From assembly GCA_027022365.1 (NCBI GenBank), contig JALVYU010000007.1, positions 124,001 to 188,000 of the forward strand: a DNA stretch of 64,000 bases. The letters run 5' to 3'. Shown here piece by piece: positions 56,356 to 63,988 of the stretch; within the stretch, counting starts at the first letter, position 1, and the number at the start of each line of letters is the position of its first letter. Source of the stretch: Desulfurococcales archaeon. GTDB lineage: Archaea > Thermoproteota > Thermoprotei_A > Sulfolobales > Desulfurococcaceae. Made by a program: the position numbers and the translations under genes. The notes under the pieces were generated by a model, which did not search any database, was not told the origin of the DNA, and was given only the letters and a program-made list of their open reading frames with translations.

Positions 56356-56752
56356 GGTAGACCACGCCGTATATTCGGCATAATAACGATTTAGTCACAT
56401 CTTCATTAATTAAAAATAATACTAATTGTACCAGGTTTTGTCTGCTTCCCTCGCAATTTCAAATTATGTTTAACGTTTTGTATACAGACATTAATTGATA
56501 CTATTATAATCATTCTATGCGTCGTTATATGGTTTGTTTCTCCAAATTATTACTCCACACATAATTAACTCGTAAAGTATCATATTCTCCTTCATTTTTA
56601 TCTAAGTCTTTGAGGGTCCTAAAACCTTACATATTTTGTAATAGTAGGATAGGTTCAATAAAGACGGAGCGCCTAATTGGTTAGGCGTGATAAATAAATC
56701 CCGAACCATATAAGTATCTTGCTCGACGTAATGGTATATGGGTGGCTAAGCA
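56356..56752. other. 397-bp AT-rich intergenic region between divergent genes
   Basis: No ORF of note and no tRNA-like element. It holds the promoters of the glycosyltransferase (minus) and of the MBL gene (plus). The only clear structure is the CGCCTAA/TTAGGCG inverted repeat at 56670-56687 followed by TATA-like GATAAATAAAT at about 56689. Confidence 0.6.
56670..56687. promoter_or_regulatory. Inverted repeat upstream of the MBL-hydrolase promoter
   Basis: CGCCTAA-TTGG-TTAGGCG, a perfect 7-bp inverted repeat with a 4-nt centre, immediately upstream of a TATA-like GATAAATAAAT. The position, next to BRE/TATA, suits a regulator-binding operator better than a terminator. Confidence 0.4.
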
Positions 56753-57400
56753 ATGCCTATGGTTAGATGGCATGGACACGCCTGTGTGGAGATCAGGAGA
56801 CTTAATGGCTATACGGTGGTATTTGATCCCCATGATGGTTTAAGCATAGGTTTGCCTAGACCGGATGTTAAAGCAGATCTAGTTCTGATAACGCATGATC
56901 ATTTCGACCATAATGCGGCAGAGATAGTTTCAAAACCAACGACAAGGGTTTTTAAGCAGTTCTATGGTGAGGCACGAATAGATAATATTGTAGTACATGG
57001 TTATAAGACGTATCATGATAAGTTCCAGGGAAAAAGAAGGGGCGAGAACACAGTCTACATAGTCGAACTAGACGGTTACAGAATAGCGCATCTAGGTGAC
57101 CTGGGCCATATACCCGATAAAGACGTGCTGAAAAAGCTAGCAGAGGTAGATCTTCTAATTATACCTGTAGGGGGAGTATACACTATATATCCCGATGAGG
57201 CATGGAAAATAATCGAAGAAACCAGGCCAAAGAACGTCCTCCCTGTACATTATTGGGTGGAAGGCCTCCGCCTACCATTACATCCCCTCAAAGACTTTAT
57301 TGCTTTTGTGAAAAAGTATAGTGTTAAAAGACTAGATAAAAGCTCGTTTGATCTACAGGACTATGAGAACTCCATAATAGTTCCTAAGCCTCCCTATTAA
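56753..57400 (+). CDS. UlaG-like metallo-beta-lactamase-fold hydrolase
   Basis: 215 residues. WHGHACVEI is at the start and the metal motif THDHFDHN at about residues 46-53; GDLGHIPD and LPVHYW contribute further ligands. It belongs to the COG2220 Zn-dependent hydrolases (UlaG-like, sometimes annotated UPF0173). The substrate is unknown. The ATG has GGGTGG 7 nt upstream. Confidence 0.88.
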   Translation: MPMVRWHGHACVEIRRLNGYTVVFDPHDGLSIGLPRPDVKADLVLITHDHFDHNAAEIVSKPTTRVFKQFYGEARIDNIVVHGYKTYHDKFQGKRRGENTVYIVELDGYRIAHLGDLGHIPDKDVLKKLAEVDLLIIPVGGVYTIYPDEAWKIIEETRPKNVLPVHYWVEGLRLPLHPLKDFIAFVKKYSVKRLDKSSFDLQDYENSIIVPKPPY

Positions 57401-57425
57401 AATAATGTTGTTAAAGTGATCTAAT

Positions 57426-57650
57426 TTGAGGAACGAGTACGGGCATGCTGGAAGCGTTGAAAAAGAAGAGGCTAAACTAAGAGAATTATCTATGAAGTTC
57501 TTGTCAAGGCTCGGAATATCCGCTCCAGCTGAGAGGATTAACAGGGTTTTACTACTGCATAATATTATTGATAGCCTGTATAGAAGCAGGTTGATCGGCC
57601 GTAATGATGAGAAGACTGCGCAGACGGGTGAAGACGGATCAACCGGCTGA
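57426..57650 (+). CDS. Small hypothetical protein
   Basis: 74 residues. The central segment (KLRELSMKFLSRLGISAPAERINRVLLLHNIIDSL is the region 17-51) is helical, flanked by charged disordered ends. No family recognised. TTG start 25 bp after the MBL gene with GTGAT upstream, so it is probably co-transcribed. The minus-strand C/D sRNA lies just beyond its stop, tail to tail. Confidence 0.55.
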   Translation: MRNEYGHAGSVEKEEAKLRELSMKFLSRLGISAPAERINRVLLLHNIIDSLYRSRLIGRNDEKTAQTGEDGSTG

Positions 57651-57654
57651 GCGG

Positions 57655-57707
57655 TCAGGCCGCTGAAAGCTCATCATTTTATCAGGCACTGACGGTTTCC
57701 TCATCCC
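57655..57707 (-). ncRNA. C/D box sRNA with a 23S rRNA-complementary guide
   Basis: On the minus strand: C box GGGATGA (57707-57701, one mismatch to RUGAUGA), 15-nt spacer, D' CTGA (57685-57682), 4-nt spacer, perfect C' ATGATGA (57677-57671), 12-nt guide GCTTTCAGCGGC, D CTGA (57658-57655). Spacing is textbook for archaea. The D guide is complementary over 11 nt to CCGCUGAAAGC, a conserved stretch near the 3' end of 23S rRNA (recalled from the E. coli sequence). It should direct 2'-O-methylation of the C paired five nt from D. TATA-like ATTATTTAG is upstream near 57744-57752. Confidence 0.8.
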
Positions 57708-57753
57708 AAAACATACAATATTATTTTACCAAGTCATAGCGCTAAATAATAGT

Positions 57754-57840
57754 GCGGGATGAGCGTATCCCGCCCCATATTGGAGGCCCAGCCGATGAAA
57801 TCACCAGGCCGGATGCGACCGCATATTTAGTAGAGAGACA
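57754..57840 (+). other. GC-rich structured element upstream of the 57888 gene
   Basis: A perfect 7-bp hairpin GCGGGAT (57754-57760)/ATCCCGC (57767-57773) is followed by GGCC arms enclosing a CGATGAA (57785-57809 region), a short ATGC/GCAT stem, and ACA at about 57838. The GC content stands out from the AT-rich flanks. The order loosely recalls an H/ACA RNA, but I could not confirm a guide pocket. It may instead be the 5' leader of the next gene. Confidence 0.35.
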
Positions 57841-57887
57841 ATCAATAACTTGTAGCGTATCTCGACCAGAAATAAAGGTGTATGATA

Positions 57888-58178
57888 TTGGCCTACGTCT
57901 GGGAGCCGAGATGGGAACCATACATCGTTGAAGTAAATGGTATAAAGATAAGGACATGCAGAGACAAGACAACAGGCATGATAGCATGTCCCATATGTAT
58001 TCATGCTGCCTCGAAGTGCCTAGAATTATCCAAAGAACCACACAACTACAACTATGAGAACAGCTTCTTCTTCTCACCTATTGACTTGATTATTCACATT
58101 AAGGAATATCATCTAAGAGGAAAGAATGCAAGGATACTGCGTGAAAAACTTGCCGAGGCAAGCAAGAATAAACACTAG
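57888..58178 (+). CDS. Small crenarchaeal-type protein with cysteine/histidine cluster
   Basis: About 96 residues. TCRDKTTGMIACPICIHAASKC carries four cysteines in the middle (this is the region about 22-43), followed by two histidines in LIIHIKEYHLRGK, compatible with a zinc site like a C2H2 finger. A DNA/RNA-binding role is possible. The ATG at 57882 is only 1 nt from GGTG, so the TTG at 57888, 7 nt from it, is the better start. 11 bp upstream of the sugar-kinase-like gene. Confidence 0.65.
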   Translation: MAYVWEPRWEPYIVEVNGIKIRTCRDKTTGMIACPICIHAASKCLELSKEPHNYNYENSFFFSPIDLIIHIKEYHLRGKNARILREKLAEASKNKH

Positions 58179-58189
58179 GGGATATTATA

Positions 58190-59044
58190 GTGGAAATAGT
58201 ACTCATCGGTAATCCCACGATAGACAAGATATATGTTGATGGATTCTTCATAAGAGAAAGTATTGGTGGCGGCATATATTATTCTCTGGAAGCATTGAGG
58301 GAAATCTATGGAAGACGATATAAAATAGCAGTTATAACAGCTATTTCTCCGCATCAGTATTCCTGGTTATCAATACTTCATCGATCGGGGGTAGAAATCA
58401 TAGCTTATCCATCACTTCTGACCAATGTCTTTGTCTTGAAATACGAGGGCGGTAAGAGAAGAATCTATATCGAGGAAAAATCGCCTCCGCTAATCTTCTC
58501 TTTTGATAAAATATATGATGTCGCAATCGTTAATCCAGTTATGAACGAAATACTACCCCACCAACTAAGAATAACAAAGATAAAAACACGGTTCACAGCG
58601 ATAGACATACAGGGATTTATTCGTAGATGCAGAGACAAGTTTATCGAGTACTATAGGCCCCCCCATCTAAAGGATCTATTTAGATTCAGTAATGTGGTAC
58701 ATATGAATGATGATGAGGCACAGTATCTCACGGGAACACTACGTTTCGACGAGCAAGTCAAAAAACTAGTCGAGCTATCTCCTAATACTATATTCATAGT
58801 ATCATCGCCGGAACACGTTGCGATGGGCACACAGAGCCTCTATGAGTATATTGAAGTACCCGATACACGTTATCCGGATACAACAGGGGCAGGCGATTAT
58901 CTGCTCGCTGTATTTGCGGTTGAGCTCTATAGATCAAATGATCCTATGATTTCGCTTGTAAGGGCAATTAAGAAAACACAGGAATGGCTAAATAGGAAAA
59001 ATGCCTCATCGCGGCCTGCCACCCCCAACCACCACCGCCACTGA
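58190..59044 (+). CDS. PfkB-family carbohydrate kinase-like protein
   Basis: 284 residues. The C-terminal PfkB signature DTTGAGDYLLAVFAVEL carries the catalytic aspartate and anion hole. The N-terminal GGGIYYSLEAL matches the sugar-binding GG region, and VVHMNDDEAQYLTG the NxxE-like motif. Sequence between is divergent, so the sugar is unknown. GTG start. The last about 12 codons are low-complexity (Pro/His-rich) and form one arm of an inverted repeat with 59220-59275. Confidence 0.85.
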   Translation: MEIVLIGNPTIDKIYVDGFFIRESIGGGIYYSLEALREIYGRRYKIAVITAISPHQYSWLSILHRSGVEIIAYPSLLTNVFVLKYEGGKRRIYIEEKSPPLIFSFDKIYDVAIVNPVMNEILPHQLRITKIKTRFTAIDIQGFIRRCRDKFIEYYRPPHLKDLFRFSNVVHMNDDEAQYLTGTLRFDEQVKKLVELSPNTIFIVSSPEHVAMGTQSLYEYIEVPDTRYPDTTGAGDYLLAVFAVELYRSNDPMISLVRAIKKTQEWLNRKNASSRPATPNHHRH

Positions 59045-59275
59045 TCTCCCGGCCATATAAAACCCGGGGGAAGAGCGGCCACTATTCATTTTGAATAATA
59101 TGATATTGTTTAGTTCCCAACTACTGTGCAAAGGAATTACTGGGATTATATCTTATTAGAGTGTTAGGCCCTAGCTATTGGGGGCGTCGCCGGATACATT
59201 ATATGAGCATTGTTTCGCAGGCGGTGGTGGTTTAATGTATTATCCTAATTACTGTGGGTGGCAGGCCGCTCGGCA
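59001..59275. repeat. Interrupted long inverted repeat at the 3' end of the PfkB-like gene
   Basis: Left arm 59011-59039 consists of GCGGCCTGCCACCC then CC then AACCACCACCGCC. The right arm, inverted, has GGCGGTGGTGGTT (59220-59232), a 23-nt AT-rich insert, then GGGTGGCAGGCCGC (59256-59269). Outer flanks ATGCC (59001-59005) and GGCAT (59271-59275) extend it. The 180 bp between the arms carry no gene. A T-rich stretch follows the right arm. Confidence 0.65.
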
Positions 59276-59332
59276 TGTATTATTTTATTTAAACATTTTA
59301 ATAAATGTTTGGATTACTGTTCAAAGAATAGA

Positions 59333-59707
59333 TTAGTCAACCATGACGGCACCCTCGAAGAAGCCAGTATAATACGTGGCGGCAAAAACAATACCTTCTT
59401 GTCTCGGAGGCGGTGTTTCCCCTAGCCTGTCCATTATATAGTCTATTAGCTCTTCTTCGCTGGGCGCTCTGCCGATGAATGCCGTTCTACCGTTAACAAG
59501 GATCTTTGGAAGATCAGGTATCTCAAGGCCTATGGGATCCGTTAACCAGATATGTACAGGGATTATTTCTACCCATATATTCTTTTGCTCGAGAAGCTTC
59601 TTAGCAACATTCCAAGCCGTCTGGAGAGCCTTATCGCTCTCATCATCGAAACCGAGGTAAATTGTTACTTGTACTTTTATAGGCTCTATAATTATTTCTT
59701 CACTCAT
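59333..59707 (-). CDS. Thioredoxin-fold protein without CXXC
   Basis: 124 residues. An initial strand (VQVTIYLGFDDESDKAL), a long helix, then WVEIIPVHIW and IPDLPKILVNGRTAFIGRAPSEEELI, where the LPKILVNG cis-proline strand-turn-strand and final helix are typical of thioredoxin-like folds. The redox cysteines are absent, so it is probably a binding or structural member. ATG start; TATA-like TTATAAAT near 59801 (minus strand). Confidence 0.65.
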   Translation of the reverse strand: MSEEIIIEPIKVQVTIYLGFDDESDKALQTAWNVAKKLLEQKNIWVEIIPVHIWLTDPIGLEIPDLPKILVNGRTAFIGRAPSEEELIDYIMDRLGETPPPRQEGIVFAATYYTGFFEGAVMVD

Positions 59708-59832
59708 CCCGGTCCCCGGCTATAGAATCGTTTCCGTACAGGGATTTAAACCCGGAAAACTGGTGTAACCGAGGGAATACCGAGTCCCAGGATTTATAAG
59801 GATGTGGAATAAGCGGATTTCATGCATAAAAC

Positions 59833-61215
59833 TTACTGTATCTTTTCTTTCTTGATAGGATGGATTGCGTCTTTCGGTGCAGCTTTGAACACTTCAAGAT
59901 AGGGTCGCAGAACCCTGGGTATTACAACGACTCCATCAGGCTCCTGATAGTTCTCAAGGATAGATGTTATAGTCCTCGTGCTGGCGATAGCCGTTGAGTT
60001 CAGTGTATGGAGATATTCCTTTACCATACCTTTTCTCCGTATAAGCCTAATTCCTAGTCTGAAGGCTTGCCAGTCAGTACAGTTGCTACAACTTACCATT
60101 TCTCTGTATCTCCCCTGCGCGGGCATCCATGTCTCTAGGTCGTATTTCTTGGCTGCCGGTGCTCCTAGGTCGCCGCTTGCAATATTTACAATACGGTAGG
60201 GGAGGCCTAGGCCTTGGAACAATGCCTCGGCATTAGCGATCAGTTCCTCCATTATCTCCCAGCTCTCCTCGGGCTTAGCATATACGAATTGTTCAACCTT
60301 ATGGAACTGGTGTACACGGAATATGCCTTTCAGGTCTCTGTTTCCTGCGCCCGCCTCTTTTCTGAAGCATGGACTTATGCCTGCATATTTGAGGGGCAAC
60401 ATTTCTTCGGGGATGTCTTCTCCTGCGTGGAGCGCTGCTAGAGGATGCTCTGCTGTTGCTATAAGGTATAGGTCTTCTCCCTCGATCTTGTATATTGCGT
60501 CCCTGAATGTGTCCATGTCGATGACGCCCATCATTATATTGTATCTAAGCATATAGGGTGGTAGGACGAGCGCGAACCCCTTGCTTGTCAGATAGTCTAC
60601 GGCATAGGCTAGTAGAGCCATATCAAGGAACACGATATCCTTGAAGAGATAGTAGAACCTGCTACCAGCTACTTGTCCAGCTTTAAACGTGTCCCCGAGG
60701 CGCAACACTTTTTCCAGCATATCTGCGTGTCCGATAGGCTTCCAGTCAATTACTTCGTAGTCTATCTTAAACCCGTATTTCTCGGTTTGTTCCTTGAACT
60801 GATCGATATATCCTTTCCATACCTTGGGCTTACCCCAGAACCTTATCGGTACATTATAGGTATCATCAGGGCCTATGGGTACCGATTCGTGGAGAATATT
60901 CGGTAATTTGAATAAGAGTTTGATCCTCCTCTCTTCTAGCTCTTTGAGCTCCTTTTCTAATTCCTCGAGCTCTGCTTTCAGCTCCCTAACTTCTCTTATC
61001 TTCTCTTCTCTCTCCCGGCCCTTAAGCCTCGCGATTTCTCGGCTCAACACGTTGTGTTTATGTCTTATCTCTTGGATCTTAGTCAATAGCTGGCGCCACT
61101 TGAGATCGGTCTCGTAGGCTTCATCAACTATTCTGGGATCCATGAACCTCTTCTTAACATACTCTCTGAGCTTGTCGGGATCATTACGGAGTAGCTCGAG
61201 TATACTCCATGGCAT
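59833..61215 (-). CDS. serS: Seryl-tRNA synthetase
   Basis: 460 residues. The N-terminal coiled-coil arm (about 35-110), which grips the long variable arm of tRNA-Ser, is followed by the class II core: motif 2 in [44 protein letters not shown], and motif 3 in [19 protein letters not shown]. This is the common bacterial-type SerRS, not the rare methanogen type. ATG at 61215 with AGGTGTG upstream. Normal length. Confidence 0.97.
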   Translation of the reverse strand: MPWSILELLRNDPDKLREYVKKRFMDPRIVDEAYETDLKWRQLLTKIQEIRHKHNVLSREIARLKGREREEKIREVRELKAELEELEKELKELEERRIKLLFKLPNILHESVPIGPDDTYNVPIRFWGKPKVWKGYIDQFKEQTEKYGFKIDYEVIDWKPIGHADMLEKVLRLGDTFKAGQVAGSRFYYLFKDIVFLDMALLAYAVDYLTSKGFALVLPPYMLRYNIMMGVIDMDTFRDAIYKIEGEDLYLIATAEHPLAALHAGEDIPEEMLPLKYAGISPCFRKEAGAGNRDLKGIFRVHQFHKVEQFVYAKPEESWEIMEELIANAEALFQGLGLPYRIVNIASGDLGAPAAKKYDLETWMPAQGRYREMVSCSNCTDWQAFRLGIRLIRRKGMVKEYLHTLNSTAIASTRTITSILENYQEPDGVVVIPRVLRPYLEVFKAAPKDAIHPIKKEKIQ

Positions 61216-61292
61216 ATGTGTTCACACCTGCAAAGAAAAGATGCTTTTCTTATGAAAAATCTTTTTCTATCATTGAACCATAATATCTGGTA

Positions 61293-61661
61293 TTATTTTT
61301 GACCATAGGCTTTCCTATACTCTTCGACTATATCGTAACCGAATCTCTCCTTGAATATTCTTCGTCCTTTCTCCGTCATGCGCTCAGGGGTCCAGGGAGG
61401 ATCATAGACGAGTTCTATCTCTGCATCGACCCCAAGCTTTTTCTTCAGTTCTTCGGCAACCATCATTGGCAAAATATTCGCGAGGGGACAGAACGGGGTT
61501 GTTAGCCCCATTTGTATCTTTACATGTTTATTGTCAATGATCTTGATGTCGTAGATTAGCCCTAGATTCCACAGATCTATTCCTATCTCGGGATCAGTTA
61601 TTGTTTCGAGAATTGATATGATCTTTTTCCTTAGTTCTCCATAATCTTGGTTTTCCGGCAT
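61293..61661 (-). CDS. DUF59/MIP18-family Fe-S cluster assembly protein
   Basis: 122 residues. ITDPEIGIDLWNLGLIYDI and LTTPFCPLANILPMMV (with the reactive cysteine) and VYDPPWTPERMTEKGR are the three hallmarks of the MIP18/SufT/PaaD family, which helps deliver Fe-S clusters. A client in this window could be any of the Fe-S proteins (radical SAM enzymes, UDG). The ATG at 61661 follows GGTGAAG; upstream codons in frame cross the structured leader and are unlikely to be translated. Confidence 0.9.
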   Translation of the reverse strand: MPENQDYGELRKKIISILETITDPEIGIDLWNLGLIYDIKIIDNKHVKIQMGLTTPFCPLANILPMMVAEELKKKLGVDAEIELVYDPPWTPERMTEKGRRIFKERFGYDIVEEYRKAYGQK

Positions 61662-61691
61662 ATTCTCTTCACCGCTGAGAAAATATAGTGC

Positions 61692-61752
61692 GGGGGACAA
61701 GTCCCCCCAAGTCATCCAATACCCCTACTGCGGGGGCGTCGTACTTGGGGGG
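61692..61752 (-). promoter_or_regulatory. GC-rich leader with mutually exclusive stems before the DUF59 gene
   Basis: Two alternative stems share bases 61703-61707. One pairs 61743-61752 with 61703-61712 (10 bp, CCCCCCAAGT with ACTTGGGGGG); the other pairs 61701-61707 with 61692-61698 (GGGGGAC, loop of 2, GTCCCCC). An inner CCCC/GGGG stem (61722-61725 with 61732-61736) is also possible. TATA-like ATAAATAA near 61774-61781 puts the transcript start near 61750. Confidence 0.45.
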
Positions 61753-61809
61753 CGGCGCGCATGTTAAAAGGATTATTTATCGGCCTTTTTTACTCTTACT
61801 TGAAGAAAT

Positions 61810-62097
61810 CTAGGATTTGCCGAATAATTTGCTCCTGATGAAATTTATATAGCTCTTGGAGGCGGGGACATTTGTTGCTTTAACAGCTATTGTATATAAG
61901 ATCTTGACTTCTTCCTCGGTAGCATAATCCAGTGGTATACCTTTTCTTTCATGCTTCTCCCACCTGGCATAGAGGCTATCCAGTATTTCTTGTACTGTTG
62001 GGTTAGAATAGAATGCTATTTTCCTCCCATCTTCACGGCTCTCATCAACCATTTCGATAATCTTTTTCTTCATCGACTCTATATCCACTATGATCAT
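61810..62097 (-). CDS. Small helical hypothetical protein
   Basis: 95 residues, helical and charged, with SMKKKIIEMVDESREDGR and VQEILDSLYARWEKHERKG. No membrane segment or recognised motif. The ATG overlaps the R15P isomerase stop (ATGA), but GGAGG abuts it, so a GTG at 62088 could be the real start. Co-transcription with the two isomerase-like genes is clear from the overlaps. Confidence 0.6.
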   Translation of the reverse strand: MIIVDIESMKKKIIEMVDESREDGRKIAFYSNPTVQEILDSLYARWEKHERKGIPLDYATEEEVKILYTIAVKATNVPASKSYINFIRSKLFGKS

Positions 62098-63086
62098 TCC
62101 TCCAGTGTCTCCTCGAACCTAATTCTACCTATTCCACCTTGTTTAATCTTTTCCAGAGCCCACCCGAACCTCTCAAGCAATATTAGTATCGCTGACTGCG
62201 GCGGTATAACGCCTAGCTCCGTTATTATAGCGTCAATATACTCGGGCGGAGTGACATCGAATGACGGATTGAGTACACGAACATTTGGATGCGATGCAAT
62301 CCAGTCAGCTGGCACTATCTCTGTAGGATCTCTGAACTCTATTGGTACGAGCTCGCCAATAACAGTTGCCGGGCTGAACTTATAGGTTTCCGCTGCTACA
62401 AATACCCTGACTCTCGCCTCATGAGCTGCGAGTGCTACTTGACTGGTACCTATTTTGTTAACAACTGCGCCGTTACTCGTAACAGTATCGGCGCCGACCA
62501 CTACTTGATCAACCTCATGCATTATGTACCTTACAGCACTATCGGGTATTTGAGTCACTGGTACTCCCTCTCTTGTTAGATGCCTGAACGTTATCCTTCC
62601 CTGGAAGAAAGGCCTTGTCTCCGTGCTATAGACATGCCTTATCTTCCCCATCTTATAGGCCTCAACTATAACTGACACAGCGGCGGTACTGTGGCAATGA
62701 GTAAGTACAACAGCATCGTCCTTGATTCTCTTTGCCCCTATTACGCCGATCTTCTTGACTGCCTCAAGGCTTTCCGCTATAAACGTGTCTGCAGCACGTA
62801 TAACGGCATCTCGTAGCTCAGCAACATTTCCTTCAGCTTTCTCGAGGTGGTACATGACATAGTACACTGCGTTCGGAAGGCTAACCGCTGTAGGCCTCGT
62901 TGATATGAGCAGGTCCGCTACTCGTGCCATGTATCTACGGAACTCGTGTGGGTCATCTGCTCCCTCGTATTTCTGTGCGGCTATTTTTAATGCTTTAGCG
63001 GCAGCTCTAGCAATACGTCCAGCTCCTCTTATACGCATGGTCTTTATGTCTTCCGCTATCTTGATTATCTCTTCTGGGATTTTCAT
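62094..63086 (-). CDS. Ribose-1,5-bisphosphate isomerase (eIF2B-like)
   Basis: 330 residues. THCHSTAAVSVIVEA carries the catalytic cysteine, and GADTVTSNGAVVNKIGTSQ the catalytic aspartate of archaeal R15P isomerase, which makes ribulose-1,5-bisphosphate in the AMP/nucleoside salvage route. FDVTPPEYIDAI is a conserved C-terminal stretch. The RIRGAGRIARAAAKAL helix at the N-terminus is typical. The ATG at 63086 has GGTGAT upstream; GTG/ATG codons lie a few residues before. RuBisCO and AMP phosphorylase are not in the window. Confidence 0.88.
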   Translation of the reverse strand: MKIPEEIIKIAEDIKTMRIRGAGRIARAAAKALKIAAQKYEGADDPHEFRRYMARVADLLISTRPTAVSLPNAVYYVMYHLEKAEGNVAELRDAVIRAADTFIAESLEAVKKIGVIGAKRIKDDAVVLTHCHSTAAVSVIVEAYKMGKIRHVYSTETRPFFQGRITFRHLTREGVPVTQIPDSAVRYIMHEVDQVVVGADTVTSNGAVVNKIGTSQVALAAHEARVRVFVAAETYKFSPATVIGELVPIEFRDPTEIVPADWIASHPNVRVLNPSFDVTPPEYIDAIITELGVIPPQSAILILLERFGWALEKIKQGGIGRIRFEETLEE

Positions 63087-63091
63087 GTACA

Positions 63092-63988
63092 TCACCACAT
63101 GTATTTCTTTTCGAGAGACTCAATTATCTCGTCTACACGAAGTATTCTCGGCGGGAAACTACCATAGATCTGCTTAAGAATTACAGGAACAGCTTGTGGA
63201 GCGAATAAGCCTGCATCAGTTGCTATCCCATCAATATACTGTGGAGGTGTGACGTCATAAACAGGTGCTCTTGCGCGATAGTTGTCTGGAAGCGTAGCAC
63301 GGACATCAGGGCTCATTAATAGGGTCCAATCACCCTCGGGTAACTTCAATAGCTCACCATATATTGTCTCAGGGCTAAACTTGTATAGCGGTGCGATAAC
63401 GTATACTCTTACCCTGGCCTCGTTCGATGCCAGGCTCAATAAGCTACTACCAATCTTTCCAACGACGGCCCCATTCACCGCTACGGCTTCAGCACTTATG
63501 AACGCCTTTGTACAGTTCTTTACGAAGAAGCGTGCGGCAGAGTCCACGATAAGATATGTCTCGAAGCCGAGCTTATCCAGGTAGTCTGCAAGATCTATTC
63601 CTTCCATTCCAGGCCTAGACTCCATAACATAGACCTTTACCTTTCTCCCTGTATCAGCGAGTATTTTGAAGAATCTTCTAAGGCAGACACCGCGGCTCAA
63701 TGTTATCAAGACGTCATCACGTAGTACCCTGTGAGACGCCACTCTTGCGGCTTCCCAGCATGCTTCATCGATCTTTTTCCTCAGATCTTCGATGAATGAT
63801 ATGAAGGAATCTTTCTCATAGTCTTTTTCTATGAGGTATTTCCCTATTTCTCGCATAATGTTCCAAGCACCAGCATTTACGGGCCTACGTTCTTTCAGCT
63901 CATCGACTATGCCCTTATAAGCCTCGATAACGTCTTCCGGATCACCTTTTTTGGCTACGGCTTTGAATCTTTCAAGAATTAGAAACAT
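63092..63988 (-). CDS. eIF2B-like paralogue of R15P isomerase with altered active-site region (possibly 5' partial)
   Basis: At least 298 residues. YDVTPPQYIDGI, NEARVRVYVIAPLYKFSPETI and NGAVVGKIGSS align with the neighbouring isomerase. At the catalytic positions, GADTV is replaced by SAEAV, and THCHSTAAV by LSRGVCLRRF, so isomerase activity is doubtful. The ATG at 63988 has no good ribosome site in the 12 remaining bases, and the frame stays open to the window edge, so the true start may lie outside. Its stop overlaps the start region of the isomerase gene. Confidence 0.8.
   Translation of the reverse strand: MFLILERFKAVAKKGDPEDVIEAYKGIVDELKERRPVNAGAWNIMREIGKYLIEKDYEKDSFISFIEDLRKKIDEACWEAARVASHRVLRDDVLITLSRGVCLRRFFKILADTGRKVKVYVMESRPGMEGIDLADYLDKLGFETYLIVDSAARFFVKNCTKAFISAEAVAVNGAVVGKIGSSLLSLASNEARVRVYVIAPLYKFSPETIYGELLKLPEGDWTLLMSPDVRATLPDNYRARAPVYDVTPPQYIDGIATDAGLFAPQAVPVILKQIYGSFPPRILRVDEIIESLEKKYMW

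Noticed and set aside
59725-59790. T-arm-like GGGTTTAAATCCC on the minus strand near 59745
   Set aside because: The loop lacks C56, the stem is imperfect, and no acceptor or D-arm can be found. It is probably chance in the leader of the thioredoxin-fold gene.
61216-61292. AAGAAAAG/CTTTTCTT hairpin upstream of serS
   Set aside because: AT-only stem of a kind expected by chance in this AT-rich gap; no supporting context.
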